Of a stretch of 64,000 nucleotides of DNA, positions 17,801 through 24,604 are shown piece after piece. The number at the start of each line of letters is the position of its first letter. Within the stretch, counting starts at the first letter, position 1. Made by a program: the position numbers and the translations under genes. The DNA comes from an uncultured Sulfurimonas sp. (GTDB taxonomy: Bacteria > Campylobacterota > Campylobacteria > Campylobacterales > Sulfurimonadaceae): assembly GCF_963662755.1 (NCBI RefSeq), contig NZ_OY759725.1, positions 1,067,781-1,131,780 on the forward strand, read 5' to 3'. The notes below the pieces were generated by a model. That model ran no database searches. It had not been told where the DNA came from and saw nothing but the letters and a program-made list of their open reading frames with translations.

Positions 17801-17832
17801 CACCCATAGATTTTTTACTCTATACTGCAAAA

Positions 17833-18069
17833 ATGAATACCAAACTACAACTAGAAAAAATCAGTGATGCTTGTTTATCTGAACTCACAAAATACAAGTT
17901 CAATAAGGGCTTAGATATATCTGATAAGTATCGCAGAGGTAAAATCACATCTCTTCAATATGTGTTGGATTTGACATACCATTTTTATGAGAGATACAAT
18001 TACGAAATCTTATGTAGCAGTTTAATCAGGTGTTGCACTTACTATTTGAATTGGCGTATTGAAGCTTAA
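17833..18069 (+). CDS. small hypothetical protein (78 aa)
   Basis: 78 residues, helical, with a cysteine cluster near the C-terminus (CSSLIRCC). There is no membrane segment and no motif I recognise. No convincing ribosome-binding site precedes the ATG at 17833. It sits alone in the strip between the two islands, so it may be a native chromosomal gene or cargo of an older element. Low-to-moderate support from length and ordinary codon use only. Confidence 0.4.
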   Translation: MNTKLQLEKISDACLSELTKYKFNKGLDISDKYRRGKITSLQYVLDLTYHFYERYNYEILCSSLIRCCTYYLNWRIEA

Positions 18070-18221
18070 ATAAGGCATTATTTTTTGAAAGTTTTAAAGC
18101 AAAAATTTGATGATTTTCTATGTATGGTGACGAATGGGTGACGAAAGTGCTTTTATTCGAAACTTAAAGTAGTCTCTAAAATCTTACTACAATGGGTTTC
18201 TGAGAGTTTATTTGCTGTTGA

Positions 18222-18278
18222 TGGTGCGGATGAGAGGACTTGAACCTCCACGCCTTGCGGCACCAGATCCTAAGTCTG
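18222..18278 (-). repeat. partial tRNA-Leu copy: distal attachment site of the second island
   Basis: These 57 bases match 23857-23913, the 3' two thirds of the intact tRNA-Leu, at 55 positions. The copy stops in the anticodon stem and lacks the 5' part, so it is not a working tRNA. This is the usual scar of integration into a tRNA 3' end. Confidence 0.88.
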
Positions 18279-18403
18279 TTTTTTAGTGTTTTTCATCTTT
18301 TCTTAAACTATTTCATTTCCTTTCAAAATCCATATATTTAGGGCTTTGTAAAAGGTTTTGGATTTTCATATCATAGCAGCTATTTTCATTGTTTTTCAAA
18401 TTT

Positions 18404-18428
18404 TGTAGTAAAAACTGTAGTAAAAAAA
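18404..18428 (+). repeat. TGTAGTAAAAA repeats near the left end of the second island
   Basis: Two copies of TGTAGTAAAAA lie 12 bases apart just inside the island. Related copies lie at 23738-23749 and 23774-23796 near the tRNA-Leu end. They are candidate arm-type sites for the lost integrase. Confidence 0.45.
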
Positions 18429-18430
18429 CA

Positions 18431-19651
18431 TCAATCTGCTTTTTGTGGAATAAGCTCTGGGATAATCTGCGAAGCAAAAAACGAATTTACTTTCAGACGA
18501 AGAGGTGCTTTACTATGTTCACTTTCAATATAGCCCATTTTAGTTAGAGTACTTACAAGTTTTGTGGCAGTACTTACACTTTTTCCTATCGCTAAAGGGA
18601 CATATTTTCTTTCTAATTCACCATTTAACAACAAGTGAGAGAACAGTAGTTCAGAGTATTTTGGTAATGATTCTTGCTTGTAAAACATCTCCTCTTGTGA
18701 GAATTTTACAAATTTTCTAATTTTATCGTTAAGCTGATCAAGTTGTAAACCATTGCCCATAAATTCTATTTGATCTAATGCAGTCTCAAGCATATATTTC
18801 AGATACCCCTCAAGACCTCTGAGTGATAATTCACCTCTGCCATCAGTTGCACCTTGTTGCTTCATATCTGCATAAGATAAATAGTGCTGATACTCCTTAA
18901 CATCTCTTGCAAGTCCTCTAGATATATTCCATAAGCCATAGCCTTCAAGCTTCATACTCCAAAACATTGCATCAAGATGCAATCTTGAAACTCTTCCATT
19001 TCCATCTAAAAAAGGGTGAAGATAGACTAAACGATGGTGAGAACTTAGCGTTGCAAGCAGTTTTATCGCTTTTGTAGAACTACCAAATAGTGCAGAGTAT
19101 TCTTTTTCATAGTAGTTAAAAACAGTATTAATCAAATCACTTGAAGGTGCAATATGGTTACCAACTTGAACATCTCTTGTTCGAAATTCGCCAGCTATAA
19201 TCTCAATTACCTCGTCTTCTTGTTCAAGTTTTGTGAACTTGTCCATCCCCTCAGCAGAATAAAATATCCGATGTATTTCTTTAATAAAATTTCTATCAAT
19301 TACACTATGCTCCGTAGAATAGCTCTCAACAAATTTTTGTGTTTTTATATGTGCAACTGAAAGTTCTTGAAGTGCTTTTTCTTTAGAATCATCAGAGAAT
19401 TGTTTTAACATAGCTTTTTCAATATCTATAGGGTGTGTACTTTCTGCTTCGATTCTGTTTGAGTAGTAGCTGTTTGTGATACGCAAAACATCTCTAAAAG
19501 CATTCACAACAAATTGGTTATATCCGCTTGCAATTTTTGCACTTTCAATACAAACCTTCTCTGCAAGTTCTAATAATTCTGGTTTTATTTGCCCCTTTAA
19601 ATCATAAGGCATAATTGGAGATATTAACATTTTATCCATCCTTGATGTCAT
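18431..19651 (-). CDS. Fic domain protein (putative AMP-transferase)
   Basis: Fic proteins transfer AMP or related groups to hydroxyl side chains of target proteins. In this 406-residue protein the catalytic motif HPFLDGNGR lies at 212-220. An inhibitory-helix-like motif (SNRIEAE, S64 to E68) lies near the N-terminus, with alanine at the usual glycine or asparagine position. A winged-helix-like C-terminal domain covers about 310-400. The long Fic proteins of this type often regulate themselves. The ATG at 19651 lies inside a TATAAT, so Met5 (19639) or Met8 (19630, after AAGGATGG) may be the true start. It reads toward the left end of the tRNA-Leu island. Confidence 0.9.
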   Translation of the reverse strand: MTSRMDKMLISPIMPYDLKGQIKPELLELAEKVCIESAKIASGYNQFVVNAFRDVLRITNSYYSNRIEAESTHPIDIEKAMLKQFSDDSKEKALQELSVAHIKTQKFVESYSTEHSVIDRNFIKEIHRIFYSAEGMDKFTKLEQEDEVIEIIAGEFRTRDVQVGNHIAPSSDLINTVFNYYEKEYSALFGSSTKAIKLLATLSSHHRLVYLHPFLDGNGRVSRLHLDAMFWSMKLEGYGLWNISRGLARDVKEYQHYLSYADMKQQGATDGRGELSLRGLEGYLKYMLETALDQIEFMGNGLQLDQLNDKIRKFVKFSQEEMFYKQESLPKYSELLFSHLLLNGELERKYVPLAIGKSVSTATKLVSTLTKMGYIESEHSKAPLRLKVNSFFASQIIPELIPQKAD

Positions 19652-19679
19652 TATATCTATTTTCTCTATTTTATTGCAA

Positions 19680-19785
19680 TTTTTACGAGATAAATTATGA
19701 GAAAAATATTTAATAAAAATCCTTAATTATTGGTTTTCAAGGTATTCTTTAATTTATTTAATTATTATTTTTACGAGATAAATTA
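19680..19785. repeat. two exact 18-bp direct repeats upstream of fic
   Basis: TTTTTACGAGATAAATTA occurs at 19680-19697 and 19768-19785, each followed by a YGAG tetramer, 88 bases apart. They lie between the fic promoter region and the stop of the DUF6933-like gene. They could be operators for fic. Confidence 0.5.
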
Positions 19786-19806
19786 CGAGGTATACTACGG
19801 GATTAT

Positions 19807-20292
19807 TTAGCTTTTTAACATTTCACTAAATAATTTTACAGGAAATTTATACCCAACAGCTTTATAGGGTGTTTTATTTAACTTTCTATTGACTTCGTAT
19901 ATATCATTGCCCATCTCTAAATAACTTTCAATCTGTTTTTTCATATCATTCATTGAAGCAACAACACTTCTATTTGAAATTTTGGAGTAGTTGATTGTTT
20001 CCATACTTTCTAAGATTTTTTCAAACTGACTTTGATCCAATATACTTTCCACTAACAGTTTAAATACTCTTTCCCTCAAAACCTCTTCAAAATGTTTAAA
20101 ATCGTCTGTTTTTAATCCAAACAAGAAAAATGAGTACAATGTTTTATTATTAGTAATCAATACACAATTATATCTTCCAAATTTTAGAAGATTACAATGA
20201 AAAACATCTATATCATTATGTGACAATGAGTCAACATCAATAAGTGTTCGTTTTAGCTTATCTGATAATTTTTGTGTGATTTGTAAATTCAT
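19807..20292 (-). CDS. DUF6933-like protein
   Basis: 161 residues from ATG at 20292. The pattern FHCNLLKFGRYNCVLITNN followed by LFGLKTDDFKHF resembles DUF6933, a small family of unknown function common in islands. A longer reading from TTG at 20319 would overlap a good promoter -10 box, so the shorter start is preferred; the mRNA would then have only about nine leader bases. It lies between the AbiE pair and fic. No catalytic residues are known for the family. Confidence 0.6.
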   Translation of the reverse strand: MNLQITQKLSDKLKRTLIDVDSLSHNDIDVFHCNLLKFGRYNCVLITNNKTLYSFFLFGLKTDDFKHFEEVLRERVFKLLVESILDQSQFEKILESMETINYSKISNRSVVASMNDMKKQIESYLEMGNDIYEVNRKLNKTPYKAVGYKFPVKLFSEMLKS

Positions 20293-20307
20293 GAGCAAGA
20301 TTGTACA

Positions 20308-20335
20308 ATAATACTTCAAGAGTTTGAAGTGTCAA
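20308..20335 (-). promoter_or_regulatory. sigma70-type promoter of the DUF6933-like gene
   Basis: On the - strand TTGACA (20330-20335), a 16-base spacer and TATTAT (20308-20313). The spacer includes a near-palindrome ACTTCAA-ac-TCTTGAAGT that could bind a regulator. Confidence 0.6.
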
Positions 20336-20444
20336 TACCTTAGGCATCATCATCACAGAGTGAGAGAGGCAATCCCTACTTAATATCTTCGGGTGAACCT
20401 AAAGCTCATTAACAAAATTATATCTTTTTTTAATGTGCAAAAAC

Positions 20445-20468
20445 TTGAAAGTAACTACTACTTTTCAA
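20445..20468. repeat. inverted repeat upstream of the AbiE operon
   Basis: TTGAAAGTA and TACTTTTCAA form an imperfect inverted repeat about 80 bases ahead of the abiEi promoter. AbiEi antitoxins are known to bind inverted repeats in their own promoter region, so this is a possible operator, though it is further upstream than usual. Confidence 0.35.
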
Positions 20469-20548
20469 ATATGACATAATAGATATTCAATACCTTTAAG
20501 CTTAATAGTAACAATAAAATCACTAAATATACTTTTTTTATGTATTTA

Positions 20549-20577
20549 TTGCTTAATTTAACTTAAGAATGTATAAT
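20549..20577 (+). promoter_or_regulatory. sigma70-type promoter of the AbiE operon
   Basis: TTGCTT (20549-20554), a 17-base spacer and TATAAT (20572-20577). The ATG at 20584 is seven bases after the -10 box, exactly where transcription would begin, so the mRNA is probably leaderless. Confidence 0.65.
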
Positions 20578-20583
20578 AGCAAC

Positions 20584-21234
20584 ATGAATATTGTTCAACT
20601 CAAAAAACTTATCGGACTTAATGTTTTCACAACTGAGATGATAAAGCCTATTTTAGAACAAGAATATGCCCAACCTACGAAAAAAATCAACAGTATGATT
20701 AAAAAAGGGGAACTTATTCGTCTCAAAAGAGGTGTTTATGCTCTTGGTGCAGATTATAGAAGTTATCCTTTGAACCTGATTGCTATAGCAAACATGCTAC
20801 ATAAGCCATCTTATGTTTCTTATGAATATGCACTGTCTTATCACGGTTTGATACCAGAGCGAGTCTATACAGTTACTTCTGCTACAACCTATCGCCCTGA
20901 AACATACGCTACAGATATAGGTACATTTAGCTACAAAAAAATTCCATCTAATGCGTATTCTATAGGAATTGACTGGAAATATGATGAGTATGATGGTGGT
21001 TATATGATTGCAACAGCTGAGAAAGCATTATGTGATCAAGTCTATTCTGATAAAAGAATAGCTAATATAAAAAAAGATGAGATATTAGAATATCTTGAAG
21101 ATGATCTTCGTATAGAATTCCAAGAATTAAAAAAACTAGATATAACACTTTTATGGAAAATTTCTATGGCCTACTCTTCACCTAAATTACGCGATATGAC
21201 GGCAAGTATTAAAAAAAGGCAAAAAGATGGCTAA
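20584..21234 (+). CDS. AbiEi-like type IV antitoxin
   Basis: 216 residues. The N-terminal winged helix (residues 1-60, ending ELIRLKRGVYALG) and the following domain with PSYVSYEYALSYHGLIPERV match AbiEi antitoxins. These repress their own promoter and block AbiEii without binding it. The ATG at 20584 is chosen because the upstream ATG at 20569 overlaps the promoter -10 box. It overlaps the toxin gene by eight bases, the normal arrangement. It is complete, with no sign of decay. Confidence 0.87.
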   Translation: MNIVQLKKLIGLNVFTTEMIKPILEQEYAQPTKKINSMIKKGELIRLKRGVYALGADYRSYPLNLIAIANMLHKPSYVSYEYALSYHGLIPERVYTVTSATTYRPETYATDIGTFSYKKIPSNAYSIGIDWKYDEYDGGYMIATAEKALCDQVYSDKRIANIKKDEILEYLEDDLRIEFQELKKLDITLLWKISMAYSSPKLRDMTASIKKRQKDG

Positions 21235-22123
21235 TACACATCCACACATTGCAGCAATGCTACAAAATTATGATCTTTCAAAAGATGATCCTTATGAAGC
21301 ACTTAGAGAGATATTGCAAGAGATCGTTTTATACGCACTAAGTGATGCAGGTTTTTTCAATCATGCTGTATTTTATGGTGGCACTGCACTTAGAATACTA
21401 TATGGTCTGCCAAGATTTTCAGAGGATCTTGATTTTTCATTACTAAAACCTGATCCATCATTTGATTTGAGTAAATATGAAAAATCTGTACTTCAAACAC
21501 TAAAAACTTATGGTTTTGAAGCACAAATTGAAACAAAAATTAAAGATCATAGTGCTGTGCAATCAGCATTTATCAAAGGTAACACAATCAAGCACCTTCT
21601 TGCTATTAATGCTCCCCAAGATATTGTAAAAAGTTTTAATGCAGGTAAATTACTAAAAATTAAATTTGAAGTAGATACCGAGCCACCTCTTAACTTTGAG
21701 GAGGAGCAAAAACTGCATTTGACACCTACCCCATTTATGGTAAGAAGTATGAAGCCTTCTTCATTATTTGCGGGTAAACTCCATGCTGTTTTATGTAGAG
21801 GATGGCAAAACAGACCAAAAGGGCGCGACTGGTATGATATGGTTTGGTATGTTCAAAATAAGTATGAAGTAGACTTAACACATCTTGCAACTCGCTTAAT
21901 TCAAAGTTGTAAATCTCTACAAGATACCGAAATTAAATTACCACAAGAGATGGAGCTATATACTCCAGCACTTATTGTAAGTCTTCTACAAAAAAGAGTA
22001 GATACACTAAATATTAAATTAGCAAAACAAGATGTACATCGTTTTATACATGATGAAAAAGAGCTAGACATTTGGAGCAAAGATTTCTTCTCTGCTATCA
22101 TCAAGATAATCAAGTTTAAATAA
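21227..22123 (+). CDS. AbiEii-like nucleotidyltransferase toxin
   Basis: A 298-residue polymerase-beta-type nucleotidyltransferase. The active-site motif GGTALR lies at 51-56, with RFSEDLDF following at 63-70. A later lysine is in FAGKLHAVL near 188 and an aspartate in GRDWYDMVW near 204. AbiEii toxins stop growth by adding nucleotides to tRNA, and AbiE systems can abort phage infection. It is coupled to AbiEi upstream and followed 12 bases later by the truncated integrase. It looks functional. Confidence 0.88.
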   Translation: MANTHPHIAAMLQNYDLSKDDPYEALREILQEIVLYALSDAGFFNHAVFYGGTALRILYGLPRFSEDLDFSLLKPDPSFDLSKYEKSVLQTLKTYGFEAQIETKIKDHSAVQSAFIKGNTIKHLLAINAPQDIVKSFNAGKLLKIKFEVDTEPPLNFEEEQKLHLTPTPFMVRSMKPSSLFAGKLHAVLCRGWQNRPKGRDWYDMVWYVQNKYEVDLTHLATRLIQSCKSLQDTEIKLPQEMELYTPALIVSLLQKRVDTLNIKLAKQDVHRFIHDEKELDIWSKDFFSAIIKIIKFK

Positions 22124-22135
22124 AAGGTTTTATAT

Positions 22136-22678
22136 ATGGCACTAAAACCAGCAGGTGGCAAATACGAAGGTGTATGCCTTAATGAACTCAAAAATGGTGA
22201 TATATCCTATTATATAAATTACCGCAATGAACAAGGTAAGCCAGTTAAAGTCCAAGTAGGCAAAAAAACAACAATATCTGACTTTAGTGTTAAAGATGCT
22301 TACGCAAAATTAATCGAAGTAAAATACAAGCTTCAACACGATCAAGAACCTCTCATAAAAGGCGGTAGAATTACTAAATTAAAGCTTGATGACCTTTGGC
22401 ATGATTTTTTCATTTATGCAAAGGCAAATAAAAAATCGTGGACTATTGATGAGCAAAATTACAATAAACATATAAAACCAATCTTTGGAAATAAAAGTGT
22501 AAAAAGTTTAAACTCCTTAGATTTTGAAAAGTTCAAGCAAGATCTTTTTGCCAAAGGTTTGGAGGCTCAAACAGTCAAACATCAGTTAACACTTATTCGC
22601 ACAATTATAAATTATGCACTCAGGCATGATTTAATCAAAAATTTTATCAATCCTCTTAGATTTAGTATTCTTTTATAA
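22136..22678 (+). pseudogene. tyrosine integrase, truncated before the catalytic domain
   Basis: 180 residues. The N-terminal arm-binding domain opens with AGGKYEGVCLNELKNGDISYY, shortened here to the recognisable GKYEGVCLNELKNGD. A SAM-like core-binding domain (about 80-175) ends at LIKNFINPL. A full enzyme would continue for about 170 more residues with R, H-x-x-R and Y; all of that is missing, and the frame ends in unrelated FSILL. It points toward tRNA-Leu, as expected for the enzyme that made this island. It is a remnant that cannot recombine. Confidence 0.8.
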
Positions 22679-22805
22679 TGATCAAAACAAAGAAAAACTT
22701 TCTAAGCCTATTAATTCAACAATCGCAAAAATTTATACAAAGAATCAAAATAAAGATATTGAAAAAATCATGGATTTTGATTTTCAAGCAAAATTTATGC
22801 AGTAG
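22656..22805 (+). pseudogene. short coding remnant fused to the broken integrase
   Basis: A second frame is open from about 22635 to TAG at 22803-22805 and reads like a real C-terminus (FYNDQNKEKLSKPINSTIAK and onward), without its own start. It overlaps the last integrase codons in another frame. The most likely cause is a deletion that joined the integrase to the tail of another gene, which I do not recognise. Confidence 0.35.
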
Positions 22806-23014
22806 TATAACGACTACTTCAATATGTACAAACCTTGTGCAATAAAAACAGAAAGTGGGCAGACTAAATATATGATGATGCTATAAATCATCCAGGTCTG
22901 TAAATCCTTTTGCTTTTAAAAAATCTTTTTTATTCTATTATGTAATCTACTGATTATACAGAATTGATAAATAAATTCTAATTAATTTTGTGATATTCCA
23001 GAGTGAGTAGGAAG

Positions 23015-23069
23015 GGAGAAACTGCCTGTAAGGGCTAAAATATACCCAAAAAATTGGGCATACTTCTCC
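23015..23069. repeat. nested inverted repeats (outer stem with two hairpins)
   Basis: GGAGAA (23015-23020) can pair with TTCTCC (23064-23069), enclosing a weak GCC/GGC hairpin and a CCCAA-TTGGG hairpin at 23045-23058. This is possibly a structured RNA or a terminator. It is weaker than the element at 23490. Confidence 0.4.
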
Positions 23070-23489
23070 GCTATCGATTTTACATATATTTAATCTATGT
23101 TATAATTCCATCGTTTCGATCGGTCGGTCGATTTTGCCTCTTTGCCTTTTTCACGCTAAGCAAGAGCATACTTGCAACTGTCGATTGTGCTGTACAGTTT
23201 GTTCCATGTCTAATATGTGAGAGTTTTAGATTTAGGTCAGAGTATGAGAAGGTGATGAGAGCATAATATCATCCACAGCGCCACTATCTGCGTGTAGTCG
23301 ATTCCTCTTTTTGTTTCCATGTGAGAACCAGCCGCAGCTGTATCAATTTCTACTATTTTTTCAATACTTGGGTACTGCTTTGCTTACCTTAACTACGATA
23401 GCTTACAAACAGAGTATCTACTTCACCAGACGCTTGATAATACGCCTATCTATTTTTTGAACAATGAGATGTGATTGAGTGAGGAAACA

Positions 23490-23583
23490 GGTACCAAGTG
23501 TCCCAGTTGAATTACTCAACGGGAAGCCAAAGATGACTTCCTTCACTTGGGAGTGAAAAACACTTGGTACCCCGTTGAATAAT
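23490..23583. repeat. cloverleaf-like nested inverted repeats
   Basis: An 11-bp perfect outer stem (GGTACCAAGTG 23490-23500 with CACTTGGTACC 23561-23571) encloses three perfect hairpins: GTTGA/TCAAC (23506-23520), GGAAG/CTTCC (23522-23541) and TTCACT/AGTGAA (23542-23557). An alternative pairing, ATTACTCAACGGG (23511-23523) with CCCGTTGAATAAT (23571-23583), matches at 12 of 13 and excludes the first fold. It is not a tRNA: there is no T-loop or anticodon arm signature. Confidence 0.6.
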
Positions 23584-23856
23584 TGTAACAGGGTAATAAT
23601 ATTAAAAATTTGGGCAGATGTTAATAAAGGTATTTTTGTCTTGCAGAGGGTGTCATTTTTTAGTAAATTATTTCATTTAAGTTCATTGAGTATCATCAGT
23701 TTTGAAAATAAGAGTGTAATGTTGAAGAAAAAAATTTAGTAGTAAAAATTTATATAGACTCAAGATTAAGAGTTGTAGTAAAAAAGTAGTAAAAAGTTAT
23801 TTTTGAAGTTTTCTTAGAGTGAGAGTTAAATCTCTTTAAGTCCCGTAATTAAGGGG

Positions 23857-23941
23857 TGGTGCGGATGAGAGGACTTGAACCTCCACGTCTTGCGACACCA
23901 GATCCTAAGTCTGGCGTGTATACCAATTTCACCACATCCGC
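23857..23941 (-). tRNA. tRNA-Leu (TAG), integration target of the second island
   Basis: A class II tRNA with acceptor GCGGATG paired to CATCCGC, encoded CCA, and anticodon loop CTTAGGA giving TAG. Its 3' two thirds are duplicated at 18222-18278. Confidence 0.96.
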
Positions 23942-24003
23942 ATGTGATTGTTGAATAAGAGCAGAATTATAGTTTAAAATTCTTTATCTTACTTTAAATA
24001 AGG

Positions 24004-24080
<77 letters not shown>

Positions 24081-24157
24081 ACATTTAGTTCATAAACTTA
24101 AGTGACCAAGCGTCTAGCGTAGATAAATGGACTTTGTTCATTTATCGTTCAAACAAG

Positions 24158-24234
24158 TGGTACGCCCGATAGGATTCGAACCTATAACCCTCGGAGCCGA
24201 AATCCGAAACTCTATCCAGTTGAGCCACGAACGC
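24158..24234 (-). tRNA. tRNA-Arg (TCG)
   Basis: Acceptor GCGTTCG paired to CGGGCGT with wobble pairs, encoded CCA, and anticodon loop TTTCGGC giving TCG. Confidence 0.94.
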
Positions 24235-24282
24235 TACTATTCATTTATTTTTATTATTTCAAAAGTTTATATTTATTTTATA

Positions 24283-24360
24283 TGGGGTGAGATACGGGAT
24301 TCGAACCCGCGACCCCCGGCACCACAAACCAGTGCTCTAACCAGCTGAGCTAATCTCACC
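24283..24360 (-). tRNA. tRNA-His (GTG)
   Basis: Acceptor GTGAGAT paired to ATCTCAC with the extra 5' G and the C discriminator typical of tRNA-His. CCA is encoded and anticodon loop TTGTGGT gives GTG. Confidence 0.96.
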
Positions 24361-24381
24361 ATGTTCTAATAAATATAAAAG

Positions 24382-24459
24382 TGGTCGGGGTGAAAGGACT
24401 CGAACCTTCGGCCCCCTGGTCCCAAACCAGGTACTCTAACCATACTGAGCTACACCCCG
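24382..24459 (-). tRNA. tRNA-Pro (TGG)
   Basis: Acceptor CGGGGTG paired to CACCCCG, encoded CCA, and anticodon loop TTTGGGA giving TGG. Confidence 0.96.
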
Positions 24460-24604
24460 ACACTGTACAAAAACCAAGCTGTTTGCTGATTAATGAGGCG
24501 AAATTATAGTCAATAACTTTTAAAATGTCAATGGTTTTTGTGCAATTCTTTTATATATTTAATTTTTCTAGTATAATTGCTTCTCTTTAGGGGGATTATT
24601 GCGC

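Larger units (their letters stand above)
17262..17832. other. 571-bp stretch with island end, repeats and one small ORF
   Basis: From left to right this holds a possible terminator (17381-17403), GGGGACACA-like repeats (17434-17460), the island's right attachment repeat (17539-17556) and a promoter-like TTGTTT / TAAAAT pair near 17644-17670 ahead of a 34-codon ORF. No large gene or gene remnant is seen. Confidence 0.6.
18070..18430. other. 361-bp stretch holding the left end of the second island
   Basis: It contains a tandem GGTGACGAA pair (18126-18134 and 18137-18145), the 57-bp partial tRNA-Leu copy (18222-18278) and the TGTAGTAAAAA repeats (18404-18428). No gene is seen. Confidence 0.6.
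22806..23856. other. about 1.05 kb without a convincing gene, inside the second island
   Basis: No intact gene is seen. It holds two nested inverted-repeat structures (23015-23069 and 23490-23583) and GTAGTAAAAA repeats at 23738-23749 and 23774-23796. A - strand open stretch at about 23237-23391 without a start reads like a coding relic (IEKIVEIDTAAAGSHMETKR). A + strand frame at 23054-23266 overlaps it and looks spurious. The stretch may hold a structured RNA, or be debris left by deletion. Confidence 0.5.
18222..23913 (-). mobile_element. integrated island in tRNA-Leu (TAG), about 5.7 kb, with broken integrase
   Basis: The island lies on the 3' side of an intact tRNA-Leu and is bounded by the 57-bp tRNA copy. 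It contains a Fic protein, a DUF6933-like protein, an AbiE pair and the N-terminal half of a tyrosine integrase next to the tRNA. Short GTAGTAAAAA repeats occur near both ends. Because the integrase lacks its catalytic domain, the island is probably fixed unless another integrase acts on it. Confidence 0.82.

Noticed and set aside
18222..18278. A working second tRNA-Leu gene
   Set aside because: The 5' third is missing, so it cannot fold as a tRNA; it is the integration scar.
23054..23266. A 70-residue + strand frame in the gene-free part of the second island
   Set aside because: It has no ribosome-binding site or family likeness and overlaps a - strand stretch with better coding character. 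Treated as spurious.
23490..23583. Reading the cloverleaf element as a tRNA, a retron RNA or a proven integron attC site
   Set aside because: There is no T-loop, anticodon arm or CCA. No reverse transcriptase lies nearby. The attC-like core pair alone is short and no integron integrase is visible. Kept only as an unexplained structure.
24127..24348. A 73-residue frame over the second tRNA cluster
   Set aside because: It lies across tRNA-Arg and tRNA-His read in the antisense direction and has no ribosome-binding site.
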